NCBI GenBank assembly: GCA_030848705.1 | Contig: CM061243.1 | Coordinates: forward strand, 114,476,674-114,540,673 | Length of the DNA stretch: 64,000 nucleotides | Source of the DNA: Heracleum sosnowskyi | Lineage: Eukaryota > Streptophyta > Magnoliopsida > Apiales > Apiaceae | Direction: 5' to 3' | Shown here: piece by piece, positions 20,236 through 31,862 of the stretch | Numbering within the stretch: the first letter of the stretch is position 1 | Layout: each line of letters begins with the position of its first letter | Program-made: the position numbers and the translations under genes | The notes under the pieces: generated by a model | What the model saw: the letters and a program-made list of their open reading frames with translations, nothing else | What the model was told of the DNA's origin: nothing | Database searches by the model: none

Positions 20236-22715
20236 ATGTCGAACGAACACTCGCCTGCCAGGAATCATTCATTGTCGCCATCAAAATCGTCATTTCCCAG
20301 TCAAGAGAAAACGAAGCTTCAGCAATATCTAAATCCCCAGTGGTTACGAGCCCATCGAAGAAATAACAACTCTACAAAAATTCAATTTCATGATACAGAG
20401 ATCATAGATCTATCCGAGGATATAAACACAGGCGAGGGTATTGAAGACTTATCGAGTACATTTCACGCAGGAGAAATGGGGGAGGACAATGACGACGACC
20501 TTCATGATTTGTTCGCAGACCTCGACCAACCACAAATTGGTCCCTCGAGATTAGGAAAGGGACGAGGAAAAGATCTAGCCAAATATGAGGCAATTATCCG
20601 AGATCAAACTCATTCAGAGGGCGAGGATGATAATAGCGAAGACGAGGAACTTGATTCCTCTGAGAGCGAGTTGGAAGACGAGGACGAGGTTCTTTCTGCT
20701 TCCCCAATCCGATATGCTATGGAGCTTCCTTTTCCTGAACATAATCCTTATAAAGCTCCAGTATTCGAACATGAGCTAGATCTAGATTTTGGGGAAGAAT
20801 TCTCAGAAAAAGAAAAGGCCGATGCTCGTTATGAAAGAAGAATTATTTCATGTGCCGGTCTTAGATCAAGAATCTCGTCCGAAGAGATCATGTATTTAAT
20901 AGAGTATTACAACTTGGCAGGAAGATGGCTGAGGCCTCGCTCATTCATGAGGATGCACATATTCGATTCCGTAGGACTTCCTACTCCGAGGATGGTTCTG
21001 ACAAACAAATTGGTCGAATTAGGTATAGGATGGCCTATGCATCCCTTTCTTCAAAACTTAATAGACTATTACAACATCGCCCCAGTTCAATTATCGCCCA
21101 ACAGCTATAGAGCGGCCATTGGATTATACATGATGTATAGAAATAGTGGATACGAGGCTCCATCCATGGGCGAGGTTAGTCATTTTTTATCTTTGAGGAA
21201 CAGCGGTAAGGACCTTGGTTTCTACTACCTCGCTTTCTGGGCGAAGCACAACAAAAAGGGGTTCGCCACTGGAAATCCTAGCAATATGAAGGTTTGGAAG
21301 GACGGATTCTTCTATTTATACGACGTCCCAAGGACGAGAACTCAATTTAACTTGGAAGCTTGTAAGTGCCTTTTGATCCTCGCCCTCCTATGTATTCCTC
21401 GCCTTTTTCTCTATGACTTCTTTATTTATTATTTTATTGTCAATTTTCCCATATTCTAGTTAAACCTTCTCAAGTAGAACTTGAAGGCGAGGCCTTATTG
21501 AGAGCCCAGGCAATAGGAGACCTTTCACGAGACGAAAAGGACTTGAACCTGTTAGTGACATCTGAAAACCTTCTCGCCCACGGTTTCTATAACACGGGAT
21601 TTGGACAGCTCGCACCAATTAAATTTGTAAGGAATTCATCCAAAAGAATTCGCAAAAAACAAACTGAAAACCTAACTGGCAAAGGTAGTTGAGACATCGT
21701 CGTCCTTCTGTTAATATTTGTCTGTCTCGCCTGTTTTATTGATTTTGCAACAAGTTACTTATCTATATTGCTAATTGCCTTGACATTTTTACTTTCAGGA
21801 CTAATGGCTGCTCTTCCTTTTGGCGATAATCCCTTTTCAAAGTCAACCGCTACTCGAGTGACGACGACTGCAAATCAGTCTCGCCCTTCTGCCTCCACCT
21901 TAGGAAATTTTCCACCTCCTCCTCCCATCCAAAATGCTGAGAGACATAAGAAACGAGGAGGAAATGAGGCTGTCCAGAATCCTCTGAAAAAACATAAAAT
22001 CATTGTTACAGAGGACGCGCCTATCGATTCGGTTGCCTCGCTCTTTGGTTCCATTGCATCTGACAACTACTCTGATCAAGATGCGCAAGCATGGCTCGCC
22101 CGTAAAGAGGAGGACGAGGAAATGAACTTTAAAGCGGGCTTGGGCGATGTATTCGTTCATGGGCTATCTGTTCTTGCCCAGAAGAATGCTCGCCTAAAAG
22201 AGCAAGACAAGGCTCTAAAGAAGCTAAGAGGCGAAGCCTCCTCTTTCAATACCAAACTATCTGAAGCGCAGAAGAAATTCAGCGACGAGGCCAGGGCTAG
22301 GAAGGGCGAGGTTGAGAAGCTTCAATCATCTTTGAATCAGATCTCCTCGGAAGCTAAAGCAATGGGCGAGGCCCTGGAAAAAGAGAATGCCGCCCTAAAG
22401 GAGGAGTTGACCACTTTAAAGCTAAGCAAGGATAAGGAGCTTAGCGATGCCTATAGCTTAGGGTTCCTTGGATATCTTAGGAATTTTCTGGCAGCCGACC
22501 CCGAGTATGACTGGTCTGCACACTTTGCTCCTTCTACCTCTGATTATATGACCAAATTCAAGGCCGAGAACGTCACAGCTATCAAGGAGGCCGAGGAAGA
22601 CCTTCGAAAGAAGATAAGAGCCGAGTTAGCTGCAGCTGAGGAGAAAAAGAGGATGGACGAGGTTAATCAGGTGAACAGGACCCCGACGTCGCCTTCTGAA
22701 ACCGTGGGTTCCTGA
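20236..22715 (+). CDS. Antisense spliced gene of Gypsy-2 (gypsy-type transposon domain plus coiled coil)
   Basis: Three coding exons: 20236-21361, 21460-21684 and 21799-22715. Introns are 21362-21459 (GTAAGTGC..TTCTAG, phase 1) and 21685-21798 (GTAGTTGA..TTTCAG, phase 1). Joined they give a 755-residue protein with no stop. Exon 1 has an acidic N-terminal half (DDDLHDLFADL; SEGEDDNSEDEE), then a domain alignable by eye with the Gypsy-1 product (VQLSPNSYRAAIG against QLPPNACRIIM). Exon 3 is a long Lys/Glu coiled coil (LKEQDKALKKLRGE). The second donor GTAGTT is weak; the stronger GTAAGG at 21626 would create an immediate stop. The gene lies between the 3' LTR and pol, convergent with gag-pol. 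Confidence 0.82.
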
Positions 22716-22954
22716 CTATTTGATTTATTTATTATTGCAAGAACAATCGGAGTACGAATACTCCCTTAACATTCCTTAACAATTGGGGAAGCGCGCCCCC
22801 CATTTATAGGCGTCGCACTTGTATTTGAATTTTTATTTTACTAAGCATATTCTGCTATCTTGCTTGTAATCTCGCCCAAACCATAACTAACTTGTAATGT
22901 TTAACAAAATTATTTTACGTTACCGATCTCGCCCGCTTCTGTTTCTTGGCTAAA
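22716..22954. other. 3' flank of Gypsy-2 antisense gene
   Basis: Non-coding, with no recognisable site other than AT-rich stretches suitable for polyadenylation. Confidence 0.4.
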
Positions 22955-23215
22955 TATTCTATGCCTTGGCAGAATTTTAGGGGGTGAAGGTAATCTCGCC
23001 CACCTATTTATTCTATGCCTTGGCAGAATTTTAGGGGGTGAAGGTAATCTCGCCCACCTATTTATTCTATGCCTTGGCAGAATTTTAGGGGGTGAAGGTA
23101 ATCTCGCCCACCTATTTATTCTATGCCTTGGCAGAATTTTAGGGGGTGAAGGTAATCTCGCCCACCTATTTATTCTATGCCTTGGCAGAATTTTAGGGGG
23201 TGAAGGTATCTCCTT
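22955..23215. repeat. 54-bp tandem array in Gypsy-2
   Basis: Five starts of TATTCTATGCCTTGGCAGAA at 22955, 23009, 23063, 23117 and 23171: an exact 54-bp period with copies essentially identical. Because 54 is divisible by three, the minus strand stays open as an 18-residue repeat containing SPPKILPRHR; no start or context supports translation. The array lies between the convergent ends of the antisense gene and gag-pol. Confidence 0.92.
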
Positions 23216-23465
23216 GGTGAGCTTTCCGGAAGTACGGATAAGCACCCCGGAAGTACGGGTTTACCAAGGTTTTTGTAAAGCATAACAGATAGGATTCATT
23301 AAAGATTATAAACCAAGAAAAGAGTTCTGTGAAAGGATAAATGCATGTTTTATTCATAAATATAAGATAGGACTTGTCGGAGGAGAAGTACATGCACTAC
23401 CCCCCTGAACTTTATTGCCAATGAAATAAAATAAAGTTTACATAGTATAGTTAGAATGGCGTACG

Positions 23466-26400
23466 CTACTGATAATACTTCTTGAGATGTTCCATGTTCC
23501 AAGCACGAGGAATATCCTTTCCATTTAGATCAGCAAGATAGTAGGTTCCACTCCATAACACAGCTCGAACTCGGTAAGGTCCTTCCCAGTTTGCTCCAAA
23601 AACTCCATGATTGTGAACTTTGGTGTTAGGCATAACCCGTCGCAGGACATAATCACCGATCTTAAGAGGCCTCGCCTTTACTTTGGTATTGTAATGCCTA
23701 GCCGCCCTTCGATGATAAGCTGCCAACCTAGTCTGAGAGGTAGTCCTAAGTTCTTCCACCATATCCAAATAGAGACGATGATTTACCTCATTCACCTCTG
23801 GTTGAAAATGATCCCTCCTAAACGATCCTGCCCCAAGCTCGACTGGAACCATGGCCTCACATCCATAAGTCAAAACGAAAGGAGTTTCTCCAGTTGTGGT
23901 TCTAGGAGTGGTATTATAACTCCAAAGTACATTAGGCAATTCCTCAGGCCAGCTACCCTTGCTATCTTCCAACTTCGCCTTCAAAGTATGTTTGATGATC
24001 TTATTGACGGCTTCTATTTGGCCATTTGTTTGAGGATGACTAACAGCAGAGAAACTTTTCACAATGCCAAGGTTATCACATAGCTCACGCATCTCTTTAC
24101 TATCAAATTGCTTCCCATTGTCAGATATGAGCTTATAAGGAATTCCAAACCGACAAACAATTGAACGATACACAAAATCTACCAACTTCTTGGCAGTAAT
24201 TGTAGCCAAGGTCTCGACCTCTGCCCACTTGGTAAAGTAATCCACAGCAACCACAGCATACTTAACACCTCCCTTCCCTTTAGGTAACTCCCCAATCAAA
24301 TCGATTCCCTACATTGAGAAAGGCCAAGGACTAGTAATAGAAGTAAGTGGAGCAGCAGGGTTATGAATGTAATTAGCGTACCTTTGACATTTGTCACAAG
24401 CTTGGACAAACTGAGACGCATCTTCCTTCAAAGTAGGCCAAAAATACCCTTGCCGTAATATCTTCTAGGCTAAAGATCCACCCCCCGAGTGATTGCCACA
24501 AATACCCTCATGAACCTCTCGGAGAACGTAGGTACAGTCATCACCATCCAGACATTTAAGTAGGGGTTGATTGAAACCTCGCCTATAAAGAACCCCTTCA
24601 TAGTTGACATATCGGGCTGCTTTGTAACGTAACCTTCGAGCCTCTCCCTTGTCTTCAGGAAGAGTTCCTTTCGTCAGATATTCCCAAATCGGGGTTTTCC
24701 AGGTGGGGAGGACAGGTTCCTCCACCTGCATCACATCGGCTTCTGGCACACTAGGTTGTCTTCTTATTTCCAAAGGAATGACCCCCAAGAGCGAAGCACC
24801 CTTTTGAGAACCTAGCTTAGCCAAAGCGTCCGCCTCTGCATTAGCATCTCTAGGAAGCTGTTCCAACCTAGCCTCCTTAAACAAGTTCATCAACCGTTGA
24901 GTGCATCTCATATATAACTCTGTACGAGGTCCTCTTGCCTGGAACCCCCCATTAACTTGGTGTACAACCAGCATAGAATCACTCCAGATATTTATATTCT
25001 CCACTTTCATCTCGAGTGCAAGTTTCAAGCCAGAAATCAAAGCTTCATACTCAGCATCATTATTTGTAGCATAGAACATGAAGTGTATGGCGCTTTGTAA
25101 GTGATGTCCTTCTGGACTGACCAAGACTATTCCTCCTCCAGCTCCTTCATTATTGACAGCACCATCAACATATAAAGTCCACCATGGGGACGAGTTCTCA
25201 TGTTCAACTTCAGCTTCAGTCGCAGGGATTGAGACTACGGCGAGGTTGTCACCTTCTCTCTCAAGAGGGAACTCTAGAATGAAATCAGCCAAGGCTTGGC
25301 CCTTGATAGAATTCCGAGGTTTGTATTCCACATCAAACTGTCCTAACTCAATAGCCCACCGGAGCATACGTCCAGAAGTTTCTGGCTTATGCAACACCTG
25401 CCTCAGAGGATACGTTGTTCGGACCTCTACCTTGTGTGCCTGGAAATAAGGCCTCAATTTTCTGGAAGCTAAGATTAAGGCATAAACTAGTTTCTCCATG
25501 TTGTTATATCTAGTCTCCGCATCCAATAGTCTTTTACTCACATAGTAGACTGGGAATTGAACCTCGCCTTCCTCTCTAACCAGGACCCCGCTTACCGAAT
25601 ATTCTGAGACAGCCAGATACAAAATAAGGGTCTCGCCTTCCAAAGGTTTTGATAAGAGAGGAGGAGACCCCATGTGATCTTTCAGCTGTTGAAAAGCCTC
25701 CTCACATTCAACTGTCCATTCGAACCTCTTTCCTACACCTTTGATAACTTTGAAGAATTCCCGGCACTTATCAGAAGATTTGGAAACAAAACGATTCAAA
25801 GCCGCAACCCTGCCAGTTAAACTCTGAACTTCCTTCACTGTTCTGGGTGACTTCATATCAAGAAGAGCCTGTATCTTTGCTGGGTTTGCTTCTATTCCTC
25901 TATAATTCACCATGAATCCCAAAAATTTTCCGGATTCAACCCCAAACACGCATTTCTGAGGGTTAAGCTTCATTCTATACTTTCTTAATATCTGAAATGT
26001 CTCATCCAGGTGAATTATGTGATCCTCTGCCCGCTTAGATTTTACAAGCATATCGTCCACATAAACCTCCATTGTCTTGCCGATCTGCTCTTTGAACATC
26101 ATGTTGACCAGTCTTTGGTACGTAGCTCCTGCGTTAATCAAGCCAAAGGGCATTCCTACGTAACAGTACAACCCCCTATCTGTGATGAACGAGGTATCCT
26201 CTTGATCAGGCTCATACATGGGAATCTGATTATACCCTGAATAAGCATCCATAAAACTGAGAAGAGCGTGCCCAGCGGTGGCATCTACCATTTGATCTAT
26301 TCTGGGCAAAGGGAAGCTATCCTTCGGGCATGCTTTGTTTAAATCTGTGAAGTCTATGCAAACTCTCCACTTTCCATTTGGCTTCTTCACTAAAACAGGG

Positions 26401-29400
26401 TTTGCCAGCCAGTTAGGATAGAAAGACTCTTTAACCAGGCCGACTTGCATAAGTCGATCAACCTCTTCTTTCAAAGCTGTTGCTCTTTCTCCACTAATCG
26501 GGCGCCTCTTTTGCCTGAATCCTTTCTTCCGCAAGGGGTCAATGTTGAGATGATGACACATAACTTCTGGATCGATTCCTACCATATCAGCGTGACTCCA
26601 GGCGAAAACATCCAAATTTTTCTTCAGGAACTCAATCAACCTCGCCCTCAAGCCTGGCTCAAGCCTAGCCCCTATCTGAAGCACCTTTGAGGAGGCCGTT
26701 TCCTCCATCAAAATTGAGAGGGTATCTTCTGCTGGTGCTAGCTTTTTGTCATCCTCAGGAAGACGGGGATCTAGATCAACTTCGACATCTGCTGTGCCAC
26801 TTGATTCTCCTATTTCTTGGACGGACACTACCTCGCCCTTCCTAGGTAGCTGAGAGGACAATGCTTCCGATACTTCTGCAGGGAATTCTATCAAAGGTTT
26901 CAAGCTATCTTCCATGATCATTTTACCTTTCTTTGCTCGTATTCTACGCTGATCTACTTCATCGTCACTGGCATCTTCAACAATTCCCTCAGAGAAAGGG
27001 TTTGGTGGGGGGGCTTCGATCATTAGCACCCCATATTTCTGGTTCAAAGGAACCTCGTCTCCTTGCAAAACCTCTTTTGCCTCCAACATGTCAGCAGTTC
27101 CGCCCACAGGTGGTGGGGCTTCCAAAAAGAAAATTGGAATTCCATTTTTTGCCAAAGCTTCATAATCCTGAAGCCTTTCTTCTTCTGGGAACTCAATTGT
27201 ATAAACCATATTAGTATTAGCATACGGGGGTTTGAAAGATGTTTGAGTTTCCTGAGTACTTTCTTGATCAAAATCAAGCATATCGGAGTCCTCCCCTATG
27301 CCTTTACTTCCTTTACGAGATGATTTGATCATTCTGCTGTAACAATCGCGAGAATCGTATTGACACCCTTTGATGCAACCTACGCCATTTGGAGTTGGGA
27401 ACTTCATGGACAGATGATAAATTGAGGTGACAATCCGCATTTCCTTTAGAACTGGTCGTCCTAACAAGGCATTATAGTGCGTAGGTTGATCGATTACCAA
27501 AAAATCAAAGACTTGTGTGGCAGATAGAGAACCCTCCCCTAGAGTAAGAGGTAGCCTGATTGTTCCTTTCACTCGAACAGAGTCTCCCGTAAAACCATAG
27601 ATATGGGTCGTTCCTTGAGTCAGCTCCTTATCCATCAACCCCATCTTCTTAAATGTTCCATAATAGAGGATATTCACTGAACTCCCTGTATCAACAAACA
27701 CCCGGTGAACATTTCTAGACCCAATACGGGCATTGACTACCAGAGCATCACTGTGAGGATGATGTACCCATCTAGCATCTTCTTCAGAGAAAATTATCTG
27801 AATGTCTTCTCCTTTAAATAATTTAGGAGGTCTTTCCGATAGATGGTTGACATTGGTCAAATGCGGATGCTGAGCCTCCCGAACGTATCTCTCCATTGCA
27901 TTTCTCCCGTTTCCCCCAATATGAGGTCCTCCAAAAATAGTATGTATGCTTTCCTCTCTTACGAACACAGGCTTCTCAAGTTCCTTTCCTTCCGTAGAGC
28001 CTTCAATCACTTCGGTTACTTTAACGGGAGCCTCTTCTTTGTATTTCTTTACTTCCTTGACTACCCAGTCAGTAAGCTTTCCTTCCTTTATCAACTTTTC
28101 AATTTCTTCTTTCAGCTGCCTGCAAGCATAGGTATGGTGTCCATGAGACTCATGATATGCACAATACCTGCCTTTATCTTTCATAGCGGCCCTTGACAAT
28201 GGTGCAGGCTTCTTATATAGGCCTTGACTCTTGGTGATCTCATAGATATAATCAATAGATGCTGTGAGAGGAGTGTAATACTTGCTAGGCATAATATGAT
28301 TTTCTCGCCGATTCGGAGGCGTAGGTGGACAACTTTGGGGGCTAGGTGATCGAGATCTGACAAATTTATCCCTTCCTTTGTTCTCCTTTGGACTAAGGGA
28401 CTTCGAGCGGGTCGGTCCACTATCCTCAACTAGATTCACATCTCCTCTCCCGTTCTTTTTTTCTGTTTTGGGGCTAGGAGATCTTTCTTTCCGTTTATTC
28501 CGTCGTGGTGCATCTCCATAGTCACTCCTCTTCAAAGCCTCTTCCTCTCGTTTGAAAGGCTCTGCCTGTAAGTACAAGGCTGCCAACGTTGAAGGTTCTT
28601 CTCTTTGCAGATTTTTCCAAAAATCAGTACCCACACGAGCCCCAGCAATCAAAAAGTTCTTAATGGTTTCCTCGGATGCTCCTCGCACAGTAGGGACCTC
28701 TGCATTGAAGCGTTTGAAGTATTCTTGGAGAGTCTCTCCATCTCGTTGTTTGATGTTAGCTAGAGTTGTAACAGGTGGAGCATAATGAATTGAAGACTGA
28801 AATTGAATTAAAAACATCTTACGCATTTGTTCCCAGGACGTGATTGATGCTGGTCCTAGCTTTTGAAACCATTGGTGAGCATTTCCTCTCAATGTTGAGG
28901 CAAGGAGTCTACACTTCGTTAAGTCCTCCACTTGATAGAGTTCCATTTCTGTATTGAACCTACCTATATACTCTGCGGGGTCTGTGCTTCCATTAAAGCG
29001 AAGATCTCCTGTACCTCTAAATGCCAGTGGGAGAGGAGCCTCTCGTACAGCTGCAGAAAAAGGAGAAGGTGCTGCATCAGGTATTGCCCCTCCCTGACCT
29101 TCTGACTGAGCAATAAGCCTTCGTAGTGCATTCACATTGATGCCTTCCAAGCCTGGGATTGTTTGAGTTCTACCTCCTAGTTCCGCATGAGGTGTAGGTT
29201 CCCGTTGCAAGGCACTGGGCACTGGTAAGTAAAGGTTCTGTCCTTGCTGAGGTATGGGTCTTCGGGGTGTAGGTTCCCTCTGATGATAGGTTGGTTCTCG
29301 GGGTGTAGGTTCCCTCTGATGATAGGTTGGTTCTCGGGGTGTAGGTTCCCTCTGATGATAGGTTGGCTCTTGGGGTGTAGGTTCCCTCTGATGTCGCCGG

Positions 29401-30389
29401 CCACTACCATGATTGTCGTGATGTCCGCCATGGTTGTGCTGGGAAAATATTATACCTCTGTCTCCCATTCTTTCATACGAGGAACCACGCTCGCCTACTC
29501 TCCTTTGATTTATAGCTTGATTTTCCTGAGGGCGAGGTCTCCTGGAATCCTGTGTTCCCTGATTTACACGTTCTCCCCTATAGATAGTTTGAATCGGATC
29601 TATTATCATAACATCGTCATCAGACTGGGAATTTCTAGGACGATCTCTCACTTGATTGTCTGTTCTCACCCACGGTGGAGAGTGTCGCTCTCCACCATAT
29701 CTTGCTCGGTAGATCTCTATCCTCCTATGTGGGTCATCAGGTGAAACCGGTCTAGAGCGTCGCCTGTACGGTTTGATTCTTAATTCACCTGGATCTTGAC
29801 TTCTTGGGGTAGGAGGTCTTGAGGGGTTTCTGGGACGATCAGGAGGGAACTCCACGTACGGGGTGAGATTATCTTCATAGGTCAATTCCCTTGGGGTTAC
29901 AGCTTGAAATCTTCGGTTCTGACGGGTTTCCTCAACTGTGCGGATTTCTCTCTCGGGAGGAGTATCCTTCCTTGAAGATCGTCTATGGTCGGTGATAGGT
30001 TCTTTTCCGGGGCGATGAAGCCTTCTGGCTGTATACTGATGTCGGTTGTTGGTACGTGGGGGACGCCTGTCCCTAACAGAGGTACGTCGCCTATCTGGGC
30101 TTCGACGGGCCCGCTCAGGTAACCTTCTTTCTCTCTCAAGTGACTCCATACGTTCTGCCATTCTATTCACCGTGTTTCCCATGTGAGCAATCTGGCTCAA
30201 CAACTCAGTATTGCTCATCAAGACAGGAGGGTCCCCTCCAAGGCGAGGAGTCGGGTTTGCCTGGTTTGGTGTGGAAGTCTCTCTTTGATTTGATGGTCGT
30301 GGTGGTGGTGGTGGTATATCTGTTGTATGGATCTCAACCTCTCTTGCGTCGTTGTCTACATTAGCTGGTTCTTCGGTATGATGCGACAT
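23466..30389 (-). pseudogene. Gypsy-2 gag-pol, two in-frame stops in integrase
   Basis: ATG 30389; one frame of 2,308 codons broken by TAG at 24465-24467 and TAG at 24309-24311, with no frameshift. Approximate residues: Arg/Pro-rich N-terminus with a 12-residue repeat 330-375; gag core 460-600; CAYHESHGHHTYAC knuckle; protease with DTGSS near 900; RT with YVDDM near 1445; Ty3-type RNase H from 1587; archaeal-type RNase H from YVDGAV near 1738; integrase finger (EVHEGICGNH) near 1960; core motif SDNGKQF near 2092. The second stop sits where relatives have tryptophan in the WGID-type motif, consistent with a G-to-A change. Both stops fall inside integrase, so integrase would not be made from this copy. 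Confidence 0.93.
29264..29405 (-). repeat. 36-bp minisatellite in Gypsy-2 gag
   Basis: GGGGTGTAGGTTCCCTCTGA recurs at 29264, 29300, 29336 and 29372. In the coding strand it encodes the 12-residue unit REPTYHQREPTP, four near-identical copies, in the disordered linker before the gag core. Confidence 0.88.
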
Positions 30390-30409
30390 CCTTCCTCCAG
30401 AGATGTCAA

Positions 30410-30430
30410 GACCCCTCCTTCTAGCGCCAA
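30410..30430 (-). other. Primer-binding site of Gypsy-2
   Basis: The minus strand reads TTGGCGCTAGAAGGAGGGG one base inside the 5' LTR. The same string occurs at the Gypsy-3 PBS. It begins with TGGCGC, the complement of a tRNA 3' end GCGCCA; the donor tRNA is not identified. Confidence 0.75.
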
Positions 30431-30431
30431 T

Positions 30432-31353
30432 TGTTAACGGAGGAATTTGGTGATAACCAATTCGGGGAGGGTTGCTGGAATTGTGGTAGAAACCGAGGAT
30501 GATGTGTAGCGTAGGTTACAGGGATTAGGGTTTATGATTTGGGGATGGCTGAGATTGTATGTGAGAATAGGTCGCAATTAAGATTGAATATTGAATTCTC
30601 TCTTTATTTGCAAGTTTGCATCGTACCATACAATGTGCCTACGTACCCTATTTATAGGGATCAAGCCATACGTAGTTCTTGGGTAACAAGCAACCCATGA
30701 GCCAAGCTTCCTTCTTTAACGACGGAAAGATCAGGATCACCGCCTTTAATACGTCATTTATGAGTTATCATGGTCTTGCTATTATCTCGGGATAGGATGA
30801 GATAATGATTGATCCGAGATTATCGGGGTCAATACTTATCTAATAAGAGATAGCGAAAGACCAGCTCTATGCGTAATAAAAGCGGAAATATTCCACAACT
30901 TTCCTAGTAATGTTCATCGACCTGGATGTCATTAAATATTTTATTTATTCTAGGTAAGATTCTCCACCTTTCTAGGCGAAATTGCCTTCAAACCATTTTT
31001 AGGCGAAGTTATTTTCAAGCCTAGGGAGGGCGAGATTGTCTGAGGGGCGAGGCTGTCTCAGGGCGAAGCCACCCTAGGGCGAGGCCCCATTAGGGCGAGG
31101 CCATCTAACAAACCTCAAGTAAAGCCACTACCTGATTAGTGGGCGAGAATATGTACTAAACGAATATCATTAAATTAAGCCCAAATTATATGTAATCCAT
31201 ACCCCAATTAGAGGGAAGTTTGTAAATAATCGGGTCAGGCCCATCAGGAATTATTTATTACCTCAGAGGTTTTACTAACTCAGGCCTTCCTTCCTTGACT
31301 TAATAGAGGGCGAGATCACGTGAAAAGACGAGGTTGTCATTTTGGTAATAACA
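30432..31353 (-). repeat. 5' LTR of Gypsy-2, complete
   Basis: 922 bp. The minus strand carries TATAAATA near 30645-30660 as a promoter candidate for gag-pol. Compared with the left LTR it has the extra outer 80 bp and an extra 16-bp tandem copy of the GGGCGAGGCC motif. Confidence 0.92.
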
Positions 31354-31841
31354 CATGTCTTGAAGCTCTCAAGAAGGAACCAATGACAACTGCATCTGAA
31401 AGTGTCAAAGAAGAAAAAGTTTCTGATCCCTTAGTTCCTGAACTAAAACAGAAAGTGGCTCAGTTAGAGAAAGATCTAGCTAAATGTTTCCATGGTGAAG
31501 GAACTCTAAATGCTCTACTTGCGGAACAGAAATCATCCCTGGACAAAGAAGGAATAGTTTGTGAATCAACCAAGAAAAGTGCATTTCAAAGTGGATACAA
31601 AAGAACACCAATGAAGTACAAAATGCTTTATGAAAAATGTCGAGATTGTGGCAAACCAGGTCACACTACATCAGAATCAAGATTGTGTGGTATCAAGGGC
31701 CACAATTCTAACTCATATTATAGACATTATGTTCCTACATCTGTTAATGTTGTTCAAATGTGGATTAAGAAATCAGAAAGACATTTATATAAGATCTGTG
31801 ATACTAACACATCAGGACCCAAAAGTCAAATGGGGACCTAA
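31354..31841 (+). pseudogene. Sirevirus gag, C-terminal part
   Basis: Resumes in frame after Gypsy-2 (CLEALKKEPMTT). It encodes a CRDCGKPGHTTSESRLCG zinc-finger-like stretch around 31645-31700. The frame meets TAA at 31839-31841, 24 bp before the protease part. In the alternative frame the same bases read PKVKWGPK, a phrase that looks more like conserved sequence. A one-base gain in the AAAA at 31811-31814, compensated downstream, is therefore an alternative to a simple nonsense change. Confidence 0.75.
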
Positions 31842-31862
31842 GAGATAGAACGATTTCTGCAG

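Larger units (their letters stand above)
18752..31353 (-). mobile_element. Gypsy-2: Tat-type gypsy retrotransposon nested in Sirevirus gag
   Basis: About 12.6 kb, reading right to left. The right (5') LTR is complete, 30432-31353, with TGTTA...TAACA ends and a PBS beside it. The left (3') LTR lacks its outer 80 bp. The target was the gag sequence at ATGCATGT. CATGT remains at 31354-31358 on the right, while only CA or CAT remains on the left, so the outer LTR end and part of the duplication were deleted after insertion. The LTRs differ at about 8 of 826 aligned bases plus a 16-bp indel. The element carries gag-pol with two stops, an antisense spliced gene and a 54-bp array. Confidence 0.92.

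Noticed and set aside
22955..23215. CRISPR-like array
   Set aside because: The 54-bp units are directly adjacent with no unique spacers, and the DNA is plant nuclear.
22910..23245. Protein with 18-residue repeats on the minus strand
   Set aside because: Open only because the repeat length is a multiple of three; no start context or family, and it lies between two genes' 3' ends.
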